64,000 nt of DNA, taken from positions 310,001-374,000 of the forward strand of contig NZ_FOWP01000002.1 in assembly GCF_900115475.1 (NCBI RefSeq). Direction: 5' to 3'. The stretch comes from Ectopseudomonas composti (GTDB taxonomy: Bacteria > Pseudomonadota > Gammaproteobacteria > Pseudomonadales > Pseudomonadaceae). The notes below the pieces were generated by a model. The model was given only the letters and a program-made list of their open reading frames with translations, had not been told where the DNA came from and did no database searches. Below, one piece after another: positions 37,176 to 43,022 of this stretch. The position numbers and the translations under genes were made by a program. Numbering within the stretch: position 1 is the first letter of the stretch; each line of letters begins with the position of its first letter.

Positions 37176-37387
37176 CCGCCACGAACGAAAGCCTCGACCT
37201 CTGCAGCGTGAAGACCTTTGCCGAGCTGAGCGGTGTGACGGTGGAAGAGGTCATCAACTGGGTAGACAGCCAGACCATCCCCAGCATGAAGCTGGCCGAC
37301 TTCCGCATGGTCAACCTTGCTCGCCTCCGCGCCGATCTGGAGAAGGGCAAGACCGTATTCCGCGCGGGGGACTACGCCCATGTCTAA
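37172..37387 (+). CDS. Small HTH-like phage protein
   Basis: 71 residues starting at the ATG that overlaps the preceding stop. LCSVKTFAELSGVTVEEVINWVDSQTIPSMKLADFRMVNLARLRADLEKG has the same layout as the preceding protein (helix, turn, 'I P s . k . . d . R m V N l'), so the two are likely divergent paralogues of one DNA-binding family. It overlaps the next gene by eight bases. Confidence 0.65.
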   Translation: MTATNESLDLCSVKTFAELSGVTVEEVINWVDSQTIPSMKLADFRMVNLARLRADLEKGKTVFRAGDYAHV

Positions 37388-37721
37388 GCCTGCCCTGGTG
37401 TTCGACCCCATCACCGCTATCGGCTTCATCGGCCAGACCGTGCTCGTAGAACTGCGCTGGGGCGGCGACAACGACATGCTCTGGCGCTGCTACCACATCG
37501 TCGGCGTGGTGCTGCCGGTGCCGGGAGTCTTTGAAGACGGCTACTTCCTCGTCATGCCGTTCGATGGCAGCGAAGACCTGCCGCTAGAGGTCTACTTCGA
37601 CAACATCAACGTTATCCGGGGCATTCGCGACCGCCATGCCCCCGCCAAGGTGCTGGAGCGCCTGCAGCTAACGCACCTGCTTCAGGGCCAAACCAAGGAA
37701 GGAGAACGCCACCATGCGTAA
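37380..37721 (+). CDS. Small phage protein, tandem paralogue A
   Basis: 113 residues, no family recognised. TAIGFIGQTVLVELRWGGDNDMLWRCYHIVGVVLPVPGVFEDGYFLVMPFD resembles the next protein in the same region ([16 protein letters not shown]...[18 protein letters not shown]), so the pair arose by duplication. Both end that region with a D(N/D)I...IR.(I/M)R.R motif. The beta-rich look would suit a nucleic-acid binding role, possibly replacing the single-strand-binding protein of Pf phages, which I do not find. Overlaps both neighbours. Confidence 0.65.
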   Translation: MSKPALVFDPITAIGFIGQTVLVELRWGGDNDMLWRCYHIVGVVLPVPGVFEDGYFLVMPFDGSEDLPLEVYFDNINVIRGIRDRHAPAKVLERLQLTHLLQGQTKEGERHHA

Positions 37722-38112
37722 GCCACGTATCCAGCTCGACACGGCCACGGCTCTTAGCTACGTCGGCAAAACTGCGCTGGTCGAAACCGCCTGGGACGCT
37801 GAGCCGGAATCCTTCTGGCAATGTATCCAGATTGTCGGCGTGCTGATCCCGACGCCGGATATGCAAGGCGCCCCGTGCTTCCTGGGTGTTGAGCTCAGCT
37901 CCAGCACGCGCAACCCGAACGAGTTCTACTTCGACGACATTTGCACTATCAGGGCGATGCGGCACCGCGACCGGCATGGTTCCGGCAACGTACTGGACCG
38001 CATGACCCTGACCCATTCCGCCGATGGTTCCGGGTCAGGGGCCGCGCTCCCGGCTCGTCGGAACAGCTCCACCGTTCCGTCGAACGGAAGCACGGGCGCA
38101 GCGCACCCTTGA
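37714..38112 (+). CDS. Small phage protein, tandem paralogue B
   Basis: 132 residues, paralogous to the preceding protein over residues ~8-90, with an added low-complexity Ser/Gly/Ala-rich tail ([25 protein letters not shown]). Start ATG overlaps the previous gene by eight bases; AAGGAGAACGCC provides a strong RBS. Function unknown. Confidence 0.62.
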   Translation: MRKPRIQLDTATALSYVGKTALVETAWDAEPESFWQCIQIVGVLIPTPDMQGAPCFLGVELSSSTRNPNEFYFDDICTIRAMRHRDRHGSGNVLDRMTLTHSADGSGSGAALPARRNSSTVPSNGSTGAAHP

Positions 38113-38140
38113 CCCACCACGATGACTATCAGCCTGACCA

Positions 38141-38177
38141 CGGGAGTGTGGGGTAGCTTCACCACCCCGCGCTCCCG
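38141..38177. other. Long perfect hairpin in the satellite core (candidate origin or packaging signal)
   Basis: CGGGAG-TGT-GGGG (38141-38153) pairs with CCCC-GCG-CTCCCG (38165-38177), an 13-bp stem if G-T pairs are allowed, with an 11-base loop. A second hairpin CAAGGGC/GCCCTTG follows at 38204-38220. They fill the only sizeable gap (38113-38238) of the phage core. Filamentous phages place replication and packaging hairpins in such gaps. Confidence 0.5.
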
Positions 38178-38238
38178 AGCCCTCGGCGGCAAGAGTGGGA
38201 TGACAAGGGCAAAGCCCTTGGTGTGTGAGGGCTGCTGA

Positions 38239-38487
38239 ATGAGCACCGTCGCCGTGCAAGTGTGCATGAGCTGGGTGAACCACCCTGACGGCTCGCTCTC
38301 CTGCTCCCAGCTTGGCTGGCAGCAGGCTTATCTGATTCCGCCCGAAGCGGCGGGCTACGTCGACATTCTCGTATCCGGTGGCTTTTCTCTAGAGGCTTTT
38401 GGTGTGGGCTTTGGCGGCACCTTGCTTGCCTTCGCTATCGGCCTTTCAGGCGGCATGGTCGCCTCAGTCCTGCGCCGCATGCGCTAA
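38239..38487 (+). CDS. Small membrane protein of the satellite
   Basis: 82 residues. A Cys-containing N-terminal half (VCMSW...LSCSQLGWQQAYLIPP) is followed by one membrane helix at about residues 50-77 (GFSLEAFGVGFGGTLLAFAIGLSGGMVASVL) and a basic end RRMR. Size, single C-terminal helix and basic tail resemble filamentous-phage coat-type proteins, but there is no leader peptide like that of a processed major coat protein. Possibly a minor coat or membrane protein. Confidence 0.6.
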   Translation: MSTVAVQVCMSWVNHPDGSLSCSQLGWQQAYLIPPEAAGYVDILVSGGFSLEAFGVGFGGTLLAFAIGLSGGMVASVLRRMR

Positions 38488-38502
38488 CCCGGAGTGTTTC
38501 CC

Positions 38503-38697
38503 ATGGAAGCCTTTCACCCTCTCTCTTTCCTTCTCCTGCTCATTTCCCTGGCTTACAGCTTTGGCCAGTTCATCAGCCAGCAGCCAAACGATCTACGCCC
38601 GCTTAGATGGCTTGAGGAGGAGGTGGCATGCGCGCCGCGAGCGAGCGGTTCAGTTCAGAGGGAGCGAGCGGCGCGCACGCCGCTGACGCCCCTGTAA
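38503..38697 (+). CDS. Small hydrophobic phage protein
   Basis: 64 residues with one N-terminal membrane helix (HPLSFLLLLISLAYSFGQFI) and a charged tail. Start ATG at 38503 has CGGAG upstream. Its last third is written over the inverted repeat at 38629-38677, so the end of the gene may be incidental. Analogous short hydrophobic genes occur before the replication gene in inoviruses. Confidence 0.5.
   Translation: MEAFHPLSFLLLLISLAYSFGQFISQQPNDLRPLRWLEEEVACAPRASGSVQRERAARTPLTPL
38629..38677. repeat. Inverted repeat with internal direct repeats before the replication gene
   Basis: TGCGCGCCGC (38629-38638) and GCGGCGCGCA (38668-38677) are perfect inverses. GAGCGAGCGG is repeated directly inside at 38639-38648 and 38662-38671. 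Located 78 bp before the replication initiator; a candidate initiator-binding region. Confidence 0.5.
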
Positions 38698-38754
38698 CAC
38701 GTCAGATAAACGAAGAATGAAGTGGCAAGTAATGGCCAATAAGGAAACCCAGCA

Positions 38755-40032
38755 ATGAGCATCAAAGACTTCGCCCGTCTCGACCTCAATGGAGAGAACA
38801 GCTCCGAAGGCCGGATTTTCATTGATCCTGGTACTGCTCAGATCGTCGATCTGTGCCGGGTTCGCCTATTGCGCTGTGGCGTCGATACCGTCCGCCAGCT
38901 CTATCGTGGCCTGCTCCGGCCGGAGCTGCTGTGCCTGTTCGACAAACCCGGCACCATTGTCGACTTCGCAGGAGAGCGCTGGCATGCAGGCCGTGTGAGC
39001 AAGGATTCTGGCTACCAGTACAAGCTGCAGAACGCCGACCTGGGCTTTGTGCTGCTGCTCAAGAACTACAACGCCAAAGTCGAGAACATCGGCCCACACC
39101 TCAAGGTCGAGGTGTCCCCGCATGCCATTGATGCTCTGTCGCCTGAGCGCCTCCAAGCCCGCATGGATTTCTACGCAGAACAGATCCTCACCAACATCGA
39201 GCGCAACCAATGCGCCGTCCACCTCGCCCTGGATCTGCAAGGCTGGACCCCGCCCAGCGATATGGTCGCCCGCATGCACTGCCGCGCCCGTGCCGCCCGC
39301 GATATCTCCGGCATCAAGGAAATTACCTGGGAGACCAAAAGCAGCGTGTACGGCCGCGGCGAAACCTACATGTTTGGCTCTGCCGGTGGCGTCCAGCTGG
39401 CGATCTACAACAAAACCGAACAGGCCAAGGCCACTGACAAGCTCGACTACTGGGAAGGGGTCTGGCGGCGTCGTGACAGCTTCGACGAAGGCGATCCTGA
39501 CAACTACAACCCGGACCAGACCGTTTGGCGCGTAGAGCTGCGTTACCACCACTCGATCATCCAGCAATTCGCCAGTGGCTCGGTCGATCTGCAGACCGGC
39601 AATGCCATCGAGACGAACAGCTTCGCCGCCTTCGCCCCGCACCTCGATGGTCTTTGGCGCTACGGCCTGCGCCAGTTCAAGCTGCTGGCTCGCCCTGGAT
39701 ACTTCGAACCCATCTGGACGTTGATCCGTGACGATGCCCGCGTCGATCTACCGGTCGATTCCCTTCTGGATGACACCGACTACAGGCGCAGCTACAAGAC
39801 GTCTCGGGGCTTCTCCGGTAAGAATGTGGAACTGTTCCTGGGAAACTTCGTAAGCCTGCTGGCACGGGAGCGAGTGGGCGCTAGAAAGGGTTTTTATCGG
39901 CTCAAGGAGTGGGAGTGCTGGCCGGTAATCCGCGATCACTATGCCGCCAAAGGCATGGACGAAGACGCACTCTATAAACACATCAAAGGCATCCTCGAGG
40001 AGCGGCATGTGCGGTGGGGCAGGGCGGTCTGA
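38755..40032 (+). CDS. Phage replication initiation protein (Pf PA0727-like)
   Basis: 425 residues, the size of the Pf-phage replication initiator encoded just before the integrase. No database check was possible; the call rests on length, on position and on a rolling-circle-initiator look: QCAVHLALDLQGW (metal-type hydrophobic-x-D segment), then WETKSSVYGRGETYMFGSAGGVQLAIYNKTEQAK, the 'YG...T.Y.G...s..q...Y.K..' pattern of inoviral initiators, and WRVELRYHH. It would nick the plus strand to start rolling-circle replication. RBS AAGGAAACCCAGCA. TGATG overlap with integrase. Confidence 0.7.
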   Translation: MSIKDFARLDLNGENSSEGRIFIDPGTAQIVDLCRVRLLRCGVDTVRQLYRGLLRPELLCLFDKPGTIVDFAGERWHAGRVSKDSGYQYKLQNADLGFVLLLKNYNAKVENIGPHLKVEVSPHAIDALSPERLQARMDFYAEQILTNIERNQCAVHLALDLQGWTPPSDMVARMHCRARAARDISGIKEITWETKSSVYGRGETYMFGSAGGVQLAIYNKTEQAKATDKLDYWEGVWRRRDSFDEGDPDNYNPDQTVWRVELRYHHSIIQQFASGSVDLQTGNAIETNSFAAFAPHLDGLWRYGLRQFKLLARPGYFEPIWTLIRDDARVDLPVDSLLDDTDYRRSYKTSRGFSGKNVELFLGNFVSLLARERVGARKGFYRLKEWECWPVIRDHYAAKGMDEDALYKHIKGILEERHVRWGRAV

Positions 40033-41051
40033 TGGCTATCGAGCAACTGCCTGACGGACGCTGGAAAGTCGACGTTGAACCCATCAAGGGCCGGCGTTTT
40101 CGTAAGACGTTCAAGACCAAGGGAGAGGCCCAGCGCTTCGAAGCCACCTGCAGGGCCAAGGTCATCAATGCACCTGAGTGGGCGCCCAAGCCAAAGGACC
40201 GCCGCAAGCTCTCTGAGTTGATCGACCGTTGGGCAACGCTGCATGCCCACACCCTGAGCGATGGTGAGGCAAGGCGTCGTCTGCTGGATGCGTTGGCCAA
40301 AGAGCTTAGCGATCCGGTGGCCATCAAGATGACCGGCAATGAGTACGCTGAGTATCGAACCCAGGCGATCAAAGCCGGTGCCAACCCAAAGACCTTGAAC
40401 AACCGCCTGGGCTATCTGCGCTCAGTCTTCAACGTGTTGCACCAGCTTGGCGAAATCGACTACGCCAACCCGCTGGCTCGCGTCCGTCCTCTGCGTCTGC
40501 AGGAGAAGGAACTGGCCTACCTGACCGATAGCCAGATAGAGACGTTGTTCGCCACCATTCACCGCTATTGCCGGACGCCCCATGTCGCCATGATTGCCGC
40601 CATCTGCCTGGCCACGGGTGCCCGCTGGGGTGAGGCTCAGGCCCTGACGCCCGACCGGGTACGCAACCAGCTGGTTACGTTCGTGAACACCAAAGGCAAG
40701 CGGGTTCGCTCGATCCCCATCGCCCTGGAGCTGGAACAACAGATACACCGGCACTTCAAGCAACACGGCCAGTTCAGCAATTGCCTGAACAGCTTCGACA
40801 AGGCCCTGGGTGAGTCTCGCTTGCCGGTGCCTGCTGGCCAGTCCTCACACGTGCTTCGGCACACTTTCGCCAGCCATTTCGTCATGAACGGCGGCAACAT
40901 CCTCACTCTGCAGAAGATCCTGGGCCACACCACTCTGGTCATGACTATGCGTTACGCGCACCTTGCACCCGATCACCTGCAGGACGTCGTCAGGTTCGGA
41001 CCGGCTAGCGATCACCAGCGCTTCCTGGCGATCATCACCCCGGCCGGCTGA
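40032..41051 (+). CDS. Tyrosine recombinase / integrase
   Basis: 339 residues. N-terminal arm-binding segment (LPDGRWKVDVEPIKGRRFRKTFKTKGEAQRFE), core-binding domain, and catalytic domain with Arg in ATGARWGEAQAL, HVLRHTFASHF and LGHTTLVMTMRYAHLAPDHL, where Tyr of RYAH is the nucleophile. It resembles the Pf-type integrase PA0728. The start ATG at 40032 overlaps the replication gene stop. It should catalyse recombination at the 28-bp core in tRNA-Ser(CGA). Confidence 0.93.
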   Translation: MAIEQLPDGRWKVDVEPIKGRRFRKTFKTKGEAQRFEATCRAKVINAPEWAPKPKDRRKLSELIDRWATLHAHTLSDGEARRRLLDALAKELSDPVAIKMTGNEYAEYRTQAIKAGANPKTLNNRLGYLRSVFNVLHQLGEIDYANPLARVRPLRLQEKELAYLTDSQIETLFATIHRYCRTPHVAMIAAICLATGARWGEAQALTPDRVRNQLVTFVNTKGKRVRSIPIALELEQQIHRHFKQHGQFSNCLNSFDKALGESRLPVPAGQSSHVLRHTFASHFVMNGGNILTLQKILGHTTLVMTMRYAHLAPDHLQDVVRFGPASDHQRFLAIITPAG

Positions 41052-41088
41052 GTGCTTTCTTGTGTCAGGTGCTTGGCTTAAGATGCAC

Positions 41089-41106
41089 ACAACGTATATA
41101 CGTTGT
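41089..41106. promoter_or_regulatory. Perfect palindrome upstream of the parD-like gene
   Basis: ACAACGTATATACGTTGT, an 18-bp perfect dyad 31 bp before the antitoxin start. Ribbon-helix-helix antitoxins bind such sites to repress their own operon; the TATA centre may be part of the -10 region. Confidence 0.75.
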
Positions 41107-41136
41107 AGATACAGCCAAGACATGAGGTGACGCACC

Positions 41137-41412
41137 ATGGCCAAAGAAGCCGTTTTCAACCTGAAGCTTGAACCCGAGTTGCGCGAAGGCTTCATGGCTG
41201 CCGCTCAAGCTGCACACCGGCCGGCTTCCCAGGTTATGCGCGACCTTATGCGCGACTTCATTCGCCAGCAGCAACAGGCCAAAGAGCATGATGAGTTCGT
41301 GCAACGCAAGGTCGCTGTTGCCAGGGCATCGGTAGAAGCGGGTCGTGGCCGATCCAATGATGATGTGGAAGCTGAATTCGCCGCTCGCCGTGCTAAGGCC
41401 TTGGGTCACTGA
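41137..41412 (+). CDS. ParD-like ribbon-helix-helix antitoxin
   Basis: 91 residues. N-terminal ribbon-helix-helix region (AVFNLKLEPELREGFMAAAQAAHRPASQVMRDLMRDFI) for DNA binding and a charged C-terminal half that would wrap the toxin. Start follows TGAGGTGACGCACC. TGATG overlap with the toxin. Pf4 carries a comparable pair (PfiA/PfiT) next to its integrase, where it controls excision and immunity. Confidence 0.85.
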   Translation: MAKEAVFNLKLEPELREGFMAAAQAAHRPASQVMRDLMRDFIRQQQQAKEHDEFVQRKVAVARASVEAGRGRSNDDVEAEFAARRAKALGH

Positions 41413-41696
41413 TGCAGGTTATATGGACCCCCGAGGCCCTGCAGGATCGTCTGGATATCTGGGAATATATCGCCACTGAAAACCCTCGTGCTGCCGTGCA
41501 CATGGACGAGCTATTCAGCGCTGCTGCAGCCTCGCTGGCTGACTTCCCCGAGAAGGGCAGACTGGGAACGGTCGCCGGTACTCGCGAACTGATCCCCCAC
41601 GAAAACTACCGCCTGGTCTATCAGGCTGAGCGTGACGCCGTCTGGATTCTCGCCCTGGTGCACGTCGCCAGGATGTGGCCGCCGATCCAGAGCTAG
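41412..41696 (+). CDS. ParE/RelE-family toxin
   Basis: 94 residues. VIWTPEALQDRLDIWEYIATENPRAAVHMDELF...LGTVAGTRELIPHENYRLVYQAERDAVWILALVHVARMWP follows the ParE pattern, ending with the LVHVAR strand usual in the family. ParE-type toxins act on DNA gyrase; RelE-type ones cut mRNA; the sequence fits ParE better. It stabilises the element in the host. Confidence 0.87.
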   Translation: MQVIWTPEALQDRLDIWEYIATENPRAAVHMDELFSAAAASLADFPEKGRLGTVAGTRELIPHENYRLVYQAERDAVWILALVHVARMWPPIQS

Positions 41697-41715
41697 CTGC
41701 AGTCTCTAGCCGCTT

Positions 41716-41735
41716 TCGACACTTCTTCGACACCT
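41716..41735. repeat. Right pair of TCGACAC repeats (possible integrase arm sites)
   Basis: TCGACACTT (41716-41724) and TCGACACCT (41727-41735), 11 bp apart, matching the left pair at 33846-33865. Confidence 0.45.
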
Positions 41736-41754
41736 TGCATGCCGCAGAAAGCAA

Positions 41755-41787
41755 AAGCCCCCGAAACTCTAGGAATTTCAGGGGCTT
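41755..41787 (-). terminator. Element-borne replacement terminator for tRNA-Ser
   Basis: AAGCCCC-GAAA / TTTC-GGGGCTT stem (one bulged C) just 3' of tRNA-Ser on the minus strand. The flanking GCAGAAAGCAAAAGCCCC also resembles the ancestral terminator at 33669-33683, so the element carries a copy of both the tRNA end and its terminator. Confidence 0.7.
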
Positions 41788-41797
41788 AAGCTTGAGA

Positions 41798-41825
41798 TAT
41801 GGCGGGAAGATAGGGATTTGAACCC
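41798..41825. repeat. attR: right 28-bp direct repeat inside tRNA-Ser(CGA)
   Basis: Identical to 33713-33740; covers the CCA end, acceptor 3' strand and part of the T arm of the tRNA. Confidence 0.95.
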
Positions 41826-41889
41826 TAGGTGCCATTGCTGACACAACGGATTTCGAATCCGTCCCGTTCGACCACTCCGGCATCTTCCC
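41800..41889 (-). tRNA. tRNA-Ser(CGA)
   Basis: 90 nt with encoded CCA (41802-41800). Acceptor GGGAAGA / TCTTCCC, discriminator G; anticodon loop TTCGAAA with anticodon CGA at 41855-41853; a long variable arm (class II) and T arm TAGGG-TTCAAAT-CCCTA. Reads serine codon UCG. The 3' end has been rebuilt by the integrated element. Confidence 0.95.
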
Positions 41890-42297
41890 AAGCGGCGCGC
41901 ATCATAACAGCTCAATCAGCTTTGGCGAAGCTTATTTTGAAAATTTTCTTGTGCTATCAGGTGGTTGGGGTAAAAACCGTTGGGGCTTTGATCCGTGCCT
42001 TCCCGACGATTCCGATTCGCTCGCATTCGTTGTATCCACACGGGGGCGCTGTGCCGCCGCTAGTGAGTGGGCTTGGTGATGCCCTCAAGCACCTAATCGA
42101 GAGGACAAGGCGTTCAATTGATATGAGAGTCGCGTCAAAAAATAAGCGCCAAAATTATGATGCGTAGTCGTTAACCTCTGCTGAACTCAAATATAAGCTC
42201 TGCCTCAACTCGAAGCCGCTGCCACTTAAGGCTTGTGGTTGCCGGGTGGCGGGACTGAGTGGGCCTGTGATGACCCTTTTATCCATGGAGTTCAGTC
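41890..42297. other. Gene-free stretch between tRNA-Ser and the PL7 lyase
   Basis: About 400 bp with no credible coding frame. It must contain the tRNA-Ser promoter (minus strand, near 41900-41940) and the lyase promoter. The lyase RBS (ATGGAGTTCAGTC) is at its right end. I see no repeat or hairpin of note. Confidence 0.5.
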
Positions 42298-42978
42298 ATG
42301 ATCGATCTTGCCACCTGGAACCTGACCATCCCCGTAGGCGTGCCTGCGGCCGTCATAGATACGCCCATCCTGGCCGGTGGGTATCAGGATGACTATTTTC
42401 AGTCACGGGACGGGCGGATTTTCTTCTGGGCACCGGCCAGTGGTTCTACCACCAGCAACTCGGTGTATCCACGGAGTGAGTTACGGGAAACCTACGCCGA
42501 CGGCTCTCTGCGTAATTGGCCGTACAGTGCTGCAAACAATATGTTGAGTGCTACCGCCAGAATCACTCAGGTTCCAGGCAGTGGCATGCTGGCGTTCTCT
42601 CAGATTCACTCCAAACAGAACACTTCGCCGCCTTTGATGCTGGGGTATCAGTATTCGCCGCAGAGCGGTTATGGAAACGTGGTGATCGCGTTTCGCGGGC
42701 ATCCTGCTGATGCTGATTCGACCAAGATCGTGCTGTCGAACAAGATCAGGCTGGATCAGGACTTCAGCTATGAAATCCACCTGGCCAAGAACGGCCTGCT
42801 CACCATTGGTCTGTTCGAACCCGGTGGGGCAGTGAAAACCTGGAGTCGTAGCTTGAACAAAGCATGGGCAAGCCATGGCCTGTACTTCAAGGCAGGGGTT
42901 TATACCCTCGACAACAGCGGTAATGAGACCAACGCGGGAGCGGCAAGCTTCAGCCAATTGAAGGTCGAGCACCGCTAG
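42298..42978 (+). CDS. Alginate lyase, polysaccharide lyase family 7
   Basis: 226 residues, the minimal PL7 jelly-roll. The three family motifs are present: RSELRE (59-64), QIH (102-104) and YFKAGVY (196-202), giving the catalytic Arg, Gln, His and Tyr. It cleaves alginate by beta-elimination; QIH lyases commonly accept polyguluronate or mixed blocks, whereas QVH is often linked to other preferences. There is no signal peptide, so it is cytoplasmic or released non-classically. Converges on algG at the end of the alginate operon. Confidence 0.92.
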   Translation: MIDLATWNLTIPVGVPAAVIDTPILAGGYQDDYFQSRDGRIFFWAPASGSTTSNSVYPRSELRETYADGSLRNWPYSAANNMLSATARITQVPGSGMLAFSQIHSKQNTSPPLMLGYQYSPQSGYGNVVIAFRGHPADADSTKIVLSNKIRLDQDFSYEIHLAKNGLLTIGLFEPGGAVKTWSRSLNKAWASHGLYFKAGVYTLDNSGNETNAGAASFSQLKVEHR

Positions 42979-43022
42979 CCTTCACTTGTGGTTTGGCCAG
43001 CGCTGCCGGTGGGTCATGAGGG

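Larger units (their letters stand above)
33713..41825. mobile_element. Pf-like filamentous prophage satellite integrated in tRNA-Ser(CGA)
   Basis: An 8.1-kb element bounded by 28-bp repeats, integrase next to the restored tRNA. Gene order from the left: AT-rich cargo pair, a membrane protein and repressor (minus), then a plus-strand train of excisionase-like HTH protein, three small proteins, two small membrane proteins, replication initiator, integrase and ParDE-like pair. The replication-integrase-toxin/antitoxin end matches the layout of Pf phages of P. aeruginosa. I find no Zot/pI ATPase, no large adsorption protein and no major coat protein, so it cannot build virions alone by known rules. 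Confidence 0.85.

Noticed and set aside
33713..41825. Complete Pf prophage able to make virions
   Set aside because: No Zot-like ATPase, large adsorption protein or processed major coat protein was seen between the small genes and the replication gene.
41829..42167. A 112-codon frame to the right of tRNA-Ser
   Set aside because: It begins inside the tRNA on the opposite strand, has no RBS and no recognisable sequence.
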